Positions 35,801 through 48,790 of a stretch of DNA of 64,000 nt are shown piece after piece. Source of the DNA: Azadirachta indica (taxonomy: Eukaryota; Streptophyta; Magnoliopsida; Sapindales; Meliaceae); NCBI GenBank assembly GCA_022749755.1, contig CM040449.1, positions 12,558,363 to 12,622,362 on the forward strand, given 5' to 3'. Both the position numbers and the translations under genes were made by a program. Positions within the stretch are counted from its first letter, which is position 1; every line of letters starts with the position of its first letter. The notes below the pieces were generated by a model. It had not been told where the DNA came from and searched no databases. It saw only the letters and a list, made by a program, of their open reading frames with translations.

Positions 35801-37033
35801 TCATTTTGTGGCATCATCAAGAACAAGTCTATAAAATCGTTTTCTTTCTTCAGGATCGAATATACCTCCGAGCCTATCCCCACTGTCATCTTGCTCAGAA
35901 ATTTCAGTTCTTCCATCCTCACTTTTCTCCGATCTTACTGGCAATATGCCTTTCTTCTTCCTCTTTTCTAAATTCACCAAACGGCGTCTCTGATTATACT
36001 CATGAAGCCCTTCCTGCATCAACTCACCAAATTTATCCTTCACAATGACAAGGGGATCCTTCTCAATCAATTCCGATCCATTATACGCTTCTCTGAGGAG
36101 AACAGTGTAAATCTGATACTTATTTGAAACATAGAAAATTCCAGGGTGTTTTAGCAATAACACATTCAATTTCTCCGGCAAACAAAACTCTCTTTTGAAA
36201 TGACCAAGTTTCACAATTGACATTTTCTTCCATAGGGTCAATGACAATAACTCATGAATTAAGCCCACTGTCCTCTTCTCCATCTCCTTTGATCCCTCTT
36301 CTATACCTTTGGGATCCAAATAAGGTGAGATGTAGGGTGTTGCATTAAATTCATCAAATCTCTCCCTTGATTTTACCCAAGTCAAAGGCAAACAACATGA
36401 AAAACATGGGTCAGTACCTTGCTTCTGGGCTGAGGCTTCAAGTGCAGAAACTGCTAACTCAGGCTTCCATGAAAAAAGTTCAATCTCCATTGAACTCTTT
36501 CTCCCACTATAATTAACAAGTCGAAAAGTATCAGGGTACTTAGGTACAAGCCTAATTATATAATCATCTGGAAATCCAAAATTTCGCTTAAACTCGTTCA
36601 GTTTCACAACATTAAGCCTCTGATTCCTGCTCATCATTAACAATTTCACCAAGCGCTTGGCAAATAAGTGTTCCTGCATTTCTCTCACATACTCCTCCTC
36701 TTCCACCAAAGAAATCATTCTCTTTGTTAACCGACAATAATGCTCATTGTTCTCCAAATATACCTCAAAGCAACAAGGATATTTCTTAAGCCAATTGAGA
36801 GCTTTGCCTTGAAGATCAAGAGTCTTAAACTTCTTCTGAAGATATTTAACTGTTACCACCTGGTTTGGACATCTGAGTATTATGTTCTTTATCTGATTAT
36901 TGACTATCCATCTACGATTTCGTAAGAGCGCTGATTCAAGATCTGGAACCTTCTTCATTGACCAAAGAGAGAAACTGCGAACAAAATTAACAAATGATGG
37001 CAAAGAGTAGAGTCTGTGACTGCAAGAACTCAT
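35801..37033 (-). CDS. PORR-domain plant organelle RNA-binding protein
   Basis: One coding exon. The start at 37033 (MSSCSHRLYSLPSFVNFV) gives 410 aa. An in-frame ATG at 37063 would add ten residues, but the later start gives a typical Ser/Arg-rich mitochondrial presequence. The PORR domain (PF11955) occupies about residues 45-370: LRNRRWIVNNQIKNIIL, LDLQGKALNWLKKYPCCFEVY, RLVKLLMMSRNQRL, FPDDYIIRLVPKYPDTFRLV, SPYLDPKGIEEGSKEMEKRT, VKLGHFKREFCLPEKL and LLLKHPGIFYVSNKYQIYTVLLREAY. PORR proteins help splice group II introns in plastids or mitochondria. The nearest named relative I recall is WTF9-like, but I cannot assign the target. A likely 5'UTR intron spans 37103-37594 (CTG|GTATTT ... TTTGCAG). 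The C-terminus is charged (RRRLVNLEKRKKK). Confidence 0.93.
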   Translation of the reverse strand: MSSCSHRLYSLPSFVNFVRSFSLWSMKKVPDLESALLRNRRWIVNNQIKNIILRCPNQVVTVKYLQKKFKTLDLQGKALNWLKKYPCCFEVYLENNEHYCRLTKRMISLVEEEEYVREMQEHLFAKRLVKLLMMSRNQRLNVVKLNEFKRNFGFPDDYIIRLVPKYPDTFRLVNYSGRKSSMEIELFSWKPELAVSALEASAQKQGTDPCFSCCLPLTWVKSRERFDEFNATPYISPYLDPKGIEEGSKEMEKRTVGLIHELLSLTLWKKMSIVKLGHFKREFCLPEKLNVLLLKHPGIFYVSNKYQIYTVLLREAYNGSELIEKDPLVIVKDKFGELMQEGLHEYNQRRRLVNLEKRKKKGILPVRSEKSEDGRTEISEQDDSGDRLGGIFDPEERKRFYRLVLDDATK

Positions 37034-37102
37034 GTTCTTGATATATATGTCAATAATCACCATTCTTCACTTAATTATCTTCTGTATTACAAAAAATTCA
37101 AC

Positions 37103-37594
37103 CTGCAAAAAAGAAAGAAAGATAGCAAGATGATAAAAAGTAAGTATCATATCCAAAATATTTATCCCTTCAACAAAGAAAGAAACGGGATATGCAGAAT
37201 TGCTGAAGCTGCTTCTCTGTTTCTTGAAGACTGTAAAAATGATAAAAACAAAATGGGGTTTCTATATGAACACAAAATGACATTGGAATGGAAACCAACA
37301 GAGTAAAAATAAGAAGTCTCATAAGAAACAGAACTAGTGCACACAAAATTAAAAAACCCAGAATTCGGAGGAAATTTCCCATAGATATCACAAATTAATA
37401 ATTCAAGTGAACCAGCCCCCAGAAGAGTACTGAAAGAACTAAGAACAGAAATGAACAAGTATTATAGAACTAAAATCAGTGAATACAATATCTGGAAATG
37501 TAAACCGCTATCATATGCAAGCATAACGGATGAAAATTTTGCTCAATAGAGTGTACGAAACAGAAAAGAAAATGAAGAAGAAGATAAGAAATAC
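37103..37594 (-). other. Predicted 5'UTR intron of the PORR gene
   Basis: Gene-strand donor AACTG|GTATTTC at 37595/37594 and acceptor CTTTTTTGCAG|GTTG at 37103/37102. Leader introns are common in PORR and PPR genes. Called from consensus alone. Confidence 0.55.
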
Positions 37595-37663
37595 CAGTTA
37601 CGCCGTTTTATCAGGTTAGACTAGGCTGAGTTGACCCAGTGAGTCTGCGACCTTCAAGAATGA

Positions 37664-38269
37664 GTGGCGGTAAATATCCGCCCCCTCAACATTCCCTGTT
37701 CTGTTTTACTTCTTGTGCGAGGGTGAGATTGTAATGAAAGAGAGATTTTCGTGGCGGCAAAGACAGGCAATGGCAGGGTTTCAGTAATTTGTTTGGAATT
37801 TAAGAAGCTGCTGTAAATCCGAATGAAACGCCTGCTTACTTGTTCCGAATAAGTCTTCAATGTGTTCGACGAAATTACCCACAGAAACGAAACCAAAGCT
37901 TCTTACCTTTCGAATTGCGCTAGCAAGCCAATTTACATACATAAATTTCTGCTAATTGCCTATTTGGTAAAACAACTTTTAATAAAACCCACTAAATTTT
38001 GACATTTAAATTTTAATATCTAATCGTTGTAGTTTTACCGTGAATATGTGATTTTACAGTCATCTCACCTCAATATCAAATCAACTTTCAAATTACGGGC
38101 CCTTGATTATCATACCTTAATATCAAACAGAACTTTTCAAAATGAATCTAAAGCCAAAAAATGGAAAACATATAAAATTTAATGTTATCAACCCGGATAT
38201 TCTATTTAACCTCTAACTGCAACAGATCATTCAATCGAATTTTGTGTCACTGTATGACTAGGTTTTTGG
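37664..38269. other. PORR gene promoter and the gap to the MINDY gene
   Basis: 37600-37920 is GC-richer and probably holds the PORR transcript start and promoter. 37920-38270 is AT-rich spacer. No TATA or other motif could be assigned confidently. Confidence 0.4.
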
Positions 38270-38913
38270 TCATATCCTAATACAACTGCATGATTTTGGT
38301 TCTGAACATAAACACAAAGCAAAGGAAATGTATATAAAATGAAATGGTAAATGTGATGAAACCCTCCAATGAGATGGTTTTAAGGGAGCCATTCTCATCA
38401 CAAAATTGCAGCACAGAATGATGCAATGGTTACCATATCCAGAACTCAAAAACTTAGAGTCTAACAGACAAAAGAAGAGGCAAAAGGAGGAGTGGGGAAG
38501 AGATTTACTCTTTGTTACAACAAATTTCAATAACAAGACAAGCTGAAGTTTATTATTGACATTTCCCCAACTAAATTTAACTTCCCTCATCAACAAGAAA
38601 ATTACATATGAATGAATTATACACTAAAAATGACATAAACACTTTCTTTTCAGTATTTTCGAAATGTCAAAATCGAATTAGAATTCGAAAGCTACAGAAA
38701 TACAGAGTAGAAAAATGCCAATGCATCAGCGTACTTGAATCTGACAACAAACCGAAAACAAACTCTTCCTTAATTTACCCAAAGGTGGCACTTCCATGTA
38801 ACTAATGAGGCCTGCCGTCAGCTGCTTTCATTTGGGATTGCTTTTATATTTGCTCCTTGCATGTCTAACAAACAAGAACATGAAAATGATTCCAAGCAGG
38901 AATAACCATTGAT

Positions 38914-41900
38914 TCACACTATACTAGGTGGATCTCCAATCCAATTGCATACGGCACGAGGCCAACGAGTTCTAATGCAGTCCACCAAAGGAGCATGCTG
39001 TGGAGGCTCAGGTTTAGTCAATTCAGTTTCTTTTCCACTAGCTTCATTCCCACCAGATCCAGAGGAGACTGATACATCTGCCATGAACTCCTCAGGAGTC
39101 CACCTTGGGGGAACCGAAACCCTCAACTTCGTGAGCCTAGGCCTTTGCACTGGAGGAGTCTCACCTCCAAAGATTATTTGACCGCCATTCAGATCCGATT
39201 TAGCAATCCCATTAAAATGATAAAGATCAAACACCTTCTTACCCATCAATCCAGTCGAATCCTTAAGGCCTCCCAAGCTCTTATCCAAATCCAAAATAAC
39301 CTGCCAGAACTCACTCCATACAATAAACCCTGTGTTGCAAAGGTGATCGAGTTTGTCGCGCGGAAGGTTGATGTTTGTTTCCCTCAGGACATGATGGAAG
39401 CCTTCTACACTGATAAAACCACCACCACCACTGTGATCTTGCGCATCAAAAGCTTTACGGATATGCGATTCTCTTTCTTCCAGTTCATTCTCATCCTGGA
39501 CAGTGGTATCAAGGGCAAATAACACTGTATAATGAGACTCACTTCCAACAACCCATATTGGCCACTTTGGGCATTTCAGATGCTGGCCAACCTTACAGAA
39601 ATTGAGAGACTCAAGCAGAGTGAGGAAGCCAACTTCTACATTAGTGGATATGCCTTTCAAAAACATGCCACCACCTAAATCCATCCTTCCATCAAACACA
39701 TTAGGGACAGCCTGCCCACAGAGCAGTAGATTCACAATTTCCTGTTCCAGGCATAAAGTAGTACATGATCATCTTATAGAAAATACCACCACAGTACAGC
39801 AATTGATCAAAGGAAAACAACAGGAGGACCAGCCTTAGGGGCAGTTAAAAAACATTTATGTTCTGAAGGGTACCTGAGAGGCATGCCCAAATGGTGCAGT
39901 AACTAGAGGTAGGCTAGGATCGTCCCTGTCAGCTTGAACAGAGTCCTTTGGACAAAAATATTTTACAAGGCATTAGTAAATCTAACATCCCAAGGAGAAA
40001 ACTTAATAAACAAATTTCACATTTTACCATGCCATATAAGGGGACTTAAAACATGATGAGTTCCAATACAACCAAATTTTATCCAAACTCAAGAGGATTA
40101 ATGCTATCATTTGATACTAGTTGCACTAAAATCAATAAAATGTCAATGAAACCAAAGGACATCAAAAAGAAGACAAGAACTACTTCCAGATTCCTTCACT
40201 TCTCCCCTTATTGTGGTACTTACATTAACCAAATATACCTAAAAGCAAACCACAATAGGATCAGACTTCGAAGCTTCTACCTCATCTCTAAGAAAACAGA
40301 AAACTTCAACTTGCCCATCGCCGCCGTTTAAGAATAAACCATCCAGTCTCATTTAGGCCAATTATTTAACTTTCATTACTAGGGTATCAATGTCAAATTG
40401 GAAGAAGACCATGAATCTCAACTCATGCAAAGGCAATTTTAATTACACGAATGAGCACACAATTTATGAGTTAACCAGGACTAGAATCAGGTCAATTTAT
40501 TGCTAATAGAACGTAAGTAACATACATACACACATATATATATGGTTGCAAGCAAAGAAGCATACCAGTCCTCTAGAAAGTAAAGCAGAAATAAGGAACA
40601 ACATAGCTCCCATACGACTTCGGAAAACAGGAAGCAATGATTCGAGCCTATTAAGTGCAGTTGCCTGGTATACATATGTATCCACTCTTATTACTTTCTG
40701 CAAATCAGAGCCAGATTCAATTGAAAGACCTTCAAGTGCCTTTGCTAGGACCTGTGCAATTGTATGTGGAACCAATCAGAATATACAATTATGCAAACTG
40801 TTGCACAAGCACATGGATTTCAATCAAATGTTGTATAAGCACAATAATATCCCAGGTTCAGTTTACCTCATCTTTATGTCTGTCTTCTGACCCCTCAATG
40901 TCATGTCCAATAGTAGTCAAAGTTGCAATCACAGCCCTTTTATTACTTCCACATAAAAACAATATCTCACCCATACTTTTGACCAGGGCTCTGTAGATTG
41001 AAAAACAGAGAGGAAAGAAAAAAAAGGAACGAGAATGCATTACATTGATGAATTGAAGTGAAAAATGGCATATACTGTCACAAAAGTCAAATACAAAGCA
41101 ACCATTGAGCATCTGCAAAATAAACCAGTATTGCCTTCTGCTGATTTATCTTGAAATTGAAGTAAATAATGACAGAGCTTGGCCTAAGTTCAAATGAGGA
41201 AAAAAAAAAAAAAGAAGGCTGATTGAGATTTTACTGAGATTTCAAACTTCCACTTCTGCAGGTAGAGCTTTGCTCATTCACATATGTAGATTAATATTTA
41301 TGCAATGATTTTTCCAATTTTACAATAAACATTAAATACAGGAACATAAGTTATAGAAGATCAATTTAAACTTTACAGGTTGAAACAAGAGAGTGATTCC
41401 AATAAATCAAGTGTCTGACATTTAATATGAGGAAATTCAGCAGGGGAATAGTGATAATGGACAAGTTAAATGAATATTTTTTCCGTTGAAACTTGGAAGT
41501 AAACAAATCAGATAAACAAATTTAGCAAATCCTAAAAAATTGTATCATAGTTCATATTGCAAGTATATCAAGAATATCGGATATCATTAAATAGTTTAAA
41601 AGCAAAGAAAATTGATGCCTAAACATACCGCTAATGATTAAATTGAGAGGTGAACCACAGTTACTCAAGGGATCAAAATCAAGACATACAATTAATACTG
41701 GAAATCTTATTAATGCTTAAGGAGTTGTATTAGCACCACTCTTGAAAATACAGAAATAATAAGACAACATAAATGCAAAGGTTCTAGCTTACTTTCTTAA
41801 GGATCTATGGTTTTTCCTTTCATGAACTAAAATCATATAACTTTAAAATGTTAAATTTAACACATCTTATTATCTTAACCAATCTGCAGAACCATTATTT

Positions 41901-44746
41901 TTCATGAAAAATTAATCACCTTGCTTTGGCATCTTCAGCAGGGGAAGCAAAATTATTTGTTGCAACATATTGTTTTCTAGAGAAACTCCTGGAACCCAAA
42001 CTTGATGGTGCATTGGGTGCAACTTTACCCAGTTCATCAGGGAAGAAAAGAAGATATTTGAGAACAAATGCCTGCATGACCACAGAAAGTGAAAAAGAAG
42101 AACAATATGTCAGCTGACAGTTTGAAGATTATGGCAAGCTCCCGAAGGTAAAACATCAGAACAGTGCTAAAATTATATGATGCACACAAAATGCATATGA
42201 GAAGACAACTACATTAATATATAGAGCAAAGAAGGAACCGCTCTGGAAGTAAAATAGATCAGCCATGCATCACATTAACAAAATACTAGATATTAGCAAT
42301 TTTATTAGATTTAGAAGAACTCCCATGACATTTAATAGATGTCAACATTACGAATAAGATAATTCAGCTTTCATGTATAATTTGCACATAGTAATACAGA
42401 AAAGGACAAGTGGAAAATGGACAAAAGGTAAATAAGATTAACCACCTTTGGAAAGTGCAGAGAATTTAACAAACTTGTTAGTTATTACAAAACATGAAAT
42501 AGACCACTTTTTGCCATAGCAAGGACTTCATAAATTTCTTTTAACATATACAATTCATACAATAATAAAATTCGAGAGATACAAATGAAGTAATAAAGAA
42601 ATCTATGGAAGACAACCATAAGAACATGTGTAAGAGATAAAAGAACTCCCCCAGGAAAACATTTTGAAATCTTGGTTACAGTTCATAACCACAATTAAGC
42701 CTATTGTGAGATTGTTTAATAAAAAGAGAGTTGGTCTCCTTAACAACACTAAGATAGTGATGTCAAGCTGAGATTTTCACTCCATCCAATTAACAAGGTC
42801 AGAAGCAATCACTGGGACATGAGAGTTAGATACTTCATATCCCAAGAGACTAAGTGAAAGGAAAAACTATCAAATGTAGTTTATCTGACTCACAAGCACT
42901 TTCTGTGCAACTTTGAGCAGCATTCCCTGCCAGATGAATTTTATTTATGCATTCTTGATTATATGCTCATGTATGGATATGTTTAAAATGATATATACAA
43001 AACATAGTACTCGACATTTTCGAGTCAGGTACCAGCTAAGCTAAAGCTTATAAGGTCTCTTATAGGCGTCCAAGAGATCTAGAAAGGAATCCCACTCAGA
43101 AACATTGTTCGGGGCCTTTACATTTGGGTCATGTGGGGGGGCAACTCTCAACAGAATCAACCACCAAATTACAACAAATAAATAAATCAGCATCATTCAT
43201 TCCCAGAAAAATGAACAAGTAACAAATTTTTTTGTTAGTATTAAATAAATAGCTGGTTTAGAAAATGTGACGGTGTATTAACGTTCATGTAAATGTTACA
43301 TGCAACCAAAGATGTTGATACCCTGAAGTTTGATAAATACAATTAGAAAAACTCATACATCTATGCTACAATACATTCATACACGCCATGGTCAGAAATC
43401 CAGGAATTACTTGTATCGTCGCTAAGACGCCACAGGGCCCGCCTTCATGCTGCACTAGGCCCATGGAAGTTTCTGGATCAGAGCTAAACCTATAGGAATG
43501 TTTTACAGCGTATCAGCCAATAGGTACATACCAATGAAATCTACTATAAAAAATATTGTTGAATTATAAACCATCTAAACAAAATGAAAAATTTCAAAGA
43601 GAACAAATATAATACAAACAAGCAAACCATAAAAATAATCTACAAATATCAAAATTTTTAGTTGTCCCTGTATGGAACACATATTTATTACTTTACATTA
43701 TTCTATTCCTTTAGATTTATAAATTATGTGCAATTGATGGATTAAAAATATTCATACATGATAAAAATAAAAATAAAAATAAAACAAATATACAATTAAA
43801 TATGAAACTTGCTTCAGCAAACTGTCAATCGCATTATTAATCAAGGCAGTCATAACAAATTTACACGTCTAATGCCACTCTACTACAGATTAATAATTCT
43901 AACCCAAGTTACAAGACATTATTTAGCACGAGATATAACATATCATTTACTCACCAGTAAATTTAACACAGCAGCTATGCACAAACACCAAGAAAAAAAT
44001 AGTATATCAATCTACAAATTCTGCCTCGAGTTGTACATCAACTAAAAAATGAAGACTAACACCGTATCCCTCCTAATAGAACCAGACTCTTGCAACAAGA
44101 ATTACTAACAGCCACATATCAATTAACAACACACCATCAAATGTAATCCAATTGGCATTTATATACACAAAAAAATGAATTCTGTAGTACGTATCTCAAT
44201 GCATTTAGAAGGGAAGCTATGCATCCAAGTGAAAGCCCTTAAGCTCGTGAAGCTATTCAGCAGCATAACGAACAATTACACATACCTAATACCCTGATTG
44301 CTCCACTGAGCAAGTATATCTTTCGAAACTTCTGTCCCAAATAACATCGAAAACAACTGATTAGCTTCTTCCTTCCCCAAATTTGCTTGTTTCGACGCAA
44401 ATTTGCTGCTTTTTTCAACCTTTGGCGATGAAACCGACGAATTTGAAGGCAGAGGCGCATGTTTCGCCTCCAATATCTTCCCTTTCGAAGCACTTTCATT
44501 GCTTTTACCGATCACAGGCGACGAAGCCGGCGAATTCAAAGCTGAAGAAGCGTTTTTCGCGTCCTTCATCCTCTTCTCTGCCGCGGCGGCCATGAGCTCG
44601 CGCTGCAGTCTACGGCAATCCTCCGGCGAGGACACCGGAGCTCCAACGGCCGCGTCCCTCGGCTTGCTGCGCTTCGGCTCCGGCTGCGGGTTTTGCATGC
44701 TCATTCGCAAAGCCATTTTCAAGTCCTCATCTTCTTGATCCGCCAT
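38914..44746 (-). CDS. MINDY-3-like (FAM188/CARP) deubiquitinase with EF-hand
   Basis: Seven coding exons: 44286-44746, 43411-43483, 41920-42071, 40867-40990, 40566-40751, 39874-39945 and 38914-39741. Phases agree and the product is 631 aa. MINDY enzymes are cysteine deubiquitinases preferring Lys48-linked chains. Cys171 in HEGGPCGVLATIQ is the catalytic cysteine and His426 in GSESHYTVLF the catalytic histidine. LVTAPFGHASQEIVNLLLCG and LLESLNFCKVGQHLKCPKWP are other family blocks. An EF-hand-like loop (FDAQDHSGGGGFISVEGF, about 454-471) is as in animal MINDY-3. Residues 4-17 (EDEDLKMALRMSMQ) look like a ubiquitin-interacting motif, ahead of a Ser/Lys-rich linker. The C-terminus has WTPEEFMADV and TRWPRAVCNWIGD. 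Introns total about 4 kb. It is intact and probably a single-copy housekeeping gene (inference). Confidence 0.92.
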
Positions 44747-44777
44747 ATTGAATCAGGAAACGACGAAATTTACCAAT

Positions 44778-44786
44778 TTAGGGTTT
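44778..44786 (-). promoter_or_regulatory. Telo-box in the 5' leader/promoter of the MINDY-like gene
   Basis: The gene strand reads AAACCCTAA, an exact plant telo-box (interstitial telomere repeat), 32 bp upstream of the start codon. Such motifs sit near transcript starts of genes expressed in dividing cells. Confidence 0.55.
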
Positions 44787-44986
44787 CGATTGGGGCCTTC
44801 GAATATGCTTCTACTGTGTACATACACATAAAATCGTATTAATTTATTTCAGCGATTTGAAAATAAATTCTATGATTCGATTTGAAACGGATTCAAAAAA
44901 ATAATAATAATAAAATATCGAACAAATTGGGAATTCAATAGATGAAAGAAATTGATTTGACGAAGAACAAACAGGATTGGAATTAA

Positions 44987-45535
44987 TATTCTTCACAGGG
45001 ACAAATACGGAAAGATGGACAAACTTTCAAACCCTGAGTACGCCGGCTACTTTAGAAACGGCATCGTTTAATCTGAGCTAAAGAACTTTTTAAGGTGACT
45101 CTTCGCGAGATGACTATTTTACCCCTACTACCTCGTGCAAGAGTGATGGGATACAAAGAAAAGGATAGGGGTATTTTAAGTAATTCGAAGTTAAATGCCT
45201 TACTTTAAAGGAGAGTAAAGCGTTTCGTTTTCCGCTGTCAGAGAATCTACGCAGGAGTGGATTGTGGGGGATGAGTGGAACTGGGATTTTATTCGCTGCT
45301 CCAGTTCCAGCTCGTAGAACGGTTTTCCACCGTTCGATCTTAACGATGTCGTGATGGCAGGCGACGCTGAGTTGGGTTACAAGTCAAAAGTTGCGCACAT
45401 CTATGAGTTTTTGATTTTCGGAGTCAACTTCCGACATGATTACGTGAGCAAACTAAATTAAATACGATAATATTGGATAAAATTAAATTAAATTAAAATT
45501 ATTCAAAATTTAATTAAATTATTATTTATTTAGGA
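44987..45535. other. Upstream flank of the MINDY-like gene; possible truncated first exon
   Basis: GC-richer than its surroundings. An ATG at about 45270 on the + strand opens a short frame (MSGTGILFAAPVPARR...) ending in TGA about 30 codons on, after which AT-rich repeat and viral DNA begin. It may be the first exon of a divergent gene cut off by insertions, but no family is recognised. Confidence 0.35.
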
Positions 45536-45922
45536 TTCGTTCGGTATAGACTTGAGAGAGTTTAAGTTTTGTAAATATAATTTTTATCAAAAATTTATTA
45601 ATTATTTAATTATTAATTTTTAAAAAAATTTGATTAATTATTTAATAGATAAATTTTAAATATTTTATTTAAAAAAAATAATGTAAAATTTTTAAAATAA
45701 ATTAAAGGTATTTTTATATAATTTTATTTTTTAAAAAAATTGAAGAAATTATATAATTAAAAATTTAAATTTTGAGTTTTTTTTATTAGAAGAAAAATAA
45801 TTTTTTTCAATTTTCAAAAACACTTCTCCAGTGTCAAGTAAATGATATTTAAAAATTTGAAAAAAAAAATTTATTATTAAAAAATCTTTTTTTAATAATG
45901 AAAAAGTCAAACCAAATTTGCA
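45536..45922 (-). repeat. AT-rich MITE-like repeat, copy 3 of 3
   Basis: Inverted relative to copies 1 and 2. Begins ggattcgttcggtatag and ends gtcaaaccaaatttg. Strongest match is to inverted 23620-24057 over its central 250 bp. Confidence 0.6.
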
Positions 45923-46415
45923 TGTAGTATAGTGTAAAATTAGAGTAAATTGCATAAGTAGTTTTATTATTAAAATTATTAAAATTAAATATAAATCATA
46001 AAGTAGTTTAAATAAGAACTAATTAAATATTTGAATAACAATTTAAATATGATTATCAAATATTTAAATATATTATCTATAGTTGCAATTATTTAAATTA
46101 AATGTCAATAAAAATTAATAAATATATGTGATTTTACTAATTTTTTTTAAAAAATTATTATTTATTAAGGATTTTTGTTATAAAATTTAATACTTGAACT
46201 TTTGTTTATTAGTATAAAAATTAAATAATTAAAAAATTAATTTTATATTTATATTAATATTCCGTAACTTATTCTGCCTATACAACAAGGCATGGTACAA
46301 AAATTAATTGAACTTCCCAAATAAATCACACATACCAAATAAGGCTTAATACAAAATTAAATGAGTTCCTAACTTAACCTTCTATACCAAATAAGGCTTG
46401 ATACAAAATTAATTT
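45923..46415. other. AT-rich spacer before the viral cluster
   Basis: 46270-46410 holds two or three copies of an aaataaggctt(a/g)atacaaaatta word (about 46338 and 46388, with a weaker one near 46290), a short tandem-like repeat at the left edge of the viral DNA. Nothing else seen. Confidence 0.45.
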
Positions 46416-47160
46416 TTGGGTTCTAAATCCAAGGATTCTTTTAGAATAATCAATTTTAGGGAAGTTATGAGTAAAATTATTAATATAGAAAATTACTTAG
46501 CAAAGGATAAATTATCCAATATTCCACTAAATGTTATTTATGATATAGAAAAATTTGATTTTAGGATTGTGTATTTCATTCAAGAGCATAAAGAAATCTT
46601 ATCTCTTCAAAATAAATTTGAGAAAATAATGCTTCTTAATTTAACTATACTCAATAAATATAGAAATCAAGATTTTTATTTTATTCATTTTGGACTTATT
46701 CAAATAGGTATGAAATCTTTAACTAGAAAAGGTTTAGACTCACTAATTGTAGTTTTATTAAAAGATAAAACATTACTCAAATTTTAAGGCTCTCTTTTAG
46801 GAGTGGTTCAATTAGACCTATGCAACGGTACAATTTATTTCAATTATGCCCCAAACTTTCTAACTTTCAAGTTAGTTTATATGATCCAACCATCTTAAAT
46901 ACTTCAGTACTCAATATTCATGTTCCAAAACTCAAATTTCAAGCCAATAGATAAAGTTACATGGTTTTATATATATAATTTATTTCAAACAAATTACTTT
47001 TCAATTCAACTCTATATATTTATTCCAAGATAATAGAAGAGAAACTTCTATCTTGGATATTCAAAAAGAACATCAAGACTCTCTAGTAAAATCGTATACT
47101 CCAAAACTTTTTAAATGGGATGAAATCTCTATTCCTTCCGAACGACAGATTAATAATCCC
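46416..47160 (+). pseudogene. Copy A movement-protein (30K) remnant
   Basis: The open part (46416-46787) contains NIENYLAKDKLSNIP, VIYDIEKFDFR, NKYRNQDFYFIHFGL and LTRKGLDSL, blocks of the caulimovirid cell-to-cell movement protein. It ends in a stop at 46785. The rest of the domain continues through several more stops and frame changes to about 47160. The copy B counterpart (58242-58940) is far better preserved. Confidence 0.82.
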
Positions 47161-47215
47161 TAAATTCTTAGAAAATTTAGCCAATAATAATGTTACTTAA
47201 ATAAAAGAAAATTCT

Positions 47216-48790
47216 AGTGGTTAAATACTAATTAGATTTAATTCTTTTAGGCAACCTAGATGAACCTCTACTTATTCAGACTTCCAAGATTGTAGATCAT
47301 CCTTTTCAATTCCTAGTAGTTCTAGAATAAATCAAAAAATAGATATTCAATCTAAGGTTTAATCTTCTGTTATGTATTCAAATCCAGTAGCTGAACCCGT
47401 AACTGAACCAAGCCAAGGGCTAGATTCCCCAACCTTATCAGATTTTCAATCTATTAATTTATAGAAAAAGAAAATTTCGAAATAGATAAAGAATTTCTTT
47501 GAAAAGACTTTGGATTAGAACGAAATAAAGATAAAAAAACATGGTTTCTCAGTAGAATGGATTCAGATAATCAAGTCCGTATTAGGAATTGTTGGTATAA
47601 AGAAATGAATCAATATAAGATTAATATTCCATATTTTTATTAGTTTGAAATGAATTTAGATAAGTTTAATTCAGACCCTTTTTATCCATTTCTTAGCCCG
47701 TATATCAGTGTAGGAATTTTCAATTTATATAAATGGAAAATCAAAGCCCATAGATCTATCCAATATAGATATCCACCTTTAGAACTTATTACTATTCAAT
47801 TCAGGAGTCTCTATTCTAGCAAGCCTTCTTAAAGTAGCTAACAATAGACCTAATTGTGATCCAGCCTAATTAGAAGATATTAAACATGTCTATAAATAGA
47901 AAATTATCAATCTTAAACATTACATATAGTAGCCAACTACTTGACTGAAAATAAAATAGACCAACTTAAGCTTAAACCAACTTTTCCATCTAATATTTCT
48001 CATCCCACTTTTAAACCTCAAAACTTAACCCAACTAGTTACTTTTCTACAAGTAGGTCTACTAGAATAGATTAATCAAAAATTAGACAACTTGTTAGGAC
48101 CTCGTAGTATAAACATGATAGATGAAATCTTTGGAAGTAAGTTTAGTTCCATAATAAGAAACCATCATATGGAAATAGTTAGAGCCCAATTTAGTAAAGC
48201 CTCTATTTCTTCTAGGAATTACTATATAAAACCTACTTCAATTGATATTCAATTTGAAGAATGTAGTAAACTTTCTACTAAGAAATATACTAGAGATGTT
48301 ATCAATGAATGGAACATAGATGACAAATGTGACTATGAAATTATGAATGTACTCCAAGAGATGGGAATGACATCAACTACTTATAAAGAAGCAAAATGCT
48401 TTGACCATTAAGCAGCTAAACTTTTAAAAGTAGGATTTACAGGATCCCTCTGTTATTGGTGGGATAATAGTTTGTGTTTTAGTATTCAACAATGCATCCT
48501 CAATTATGTAGAAAAATATATAGTAGAAGATAAAGAAGGATTTCAACAAAAAAAAGAGCGTGAAAACGATATAAAAATCTTTATTCATACTATACCTATG
48601 CATTTCTTAGGCAACCTTGTAGAATAATTATAAAGCTTTAAATTAGTTTTAACCAATCTTAGGTGTCCAACTTTAAGAGATTTTAGATGGTATAAAAATA
48701 TTTTCACAACTCATATATTCTAGCGTTTAAACTATGATGCATCTTTCTAGAAAAAAAAGATTCATTTTAGGAGTACCCAAAATCTTTACC
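47216..48790 (+). pseudogene. Copy A capsid/gag-like region
   Basis: 47216-47460 holds a Ser/Pro-rich segment (ILIRFNSFRQPR). 47500-48090 is a degraded linker including a MNQYKINIPYF block. 48091-48790 has the gag-like core with RDVINEWNIDDKCDYEI, GFTGSLCYWWDN and LRCPTLRDFRWYK. Stops include those near 48409 and 48627. By family analogy this assembled the capsid. Confidence 0.75.

Noticed and set aside
45270..45360. Short frame MSGTGILFAAPVPARR... as a gene
   Set aside because: About 30 codons with no family match and no downstream exons found. Kept only as a possible truncated first exon in the flank description.
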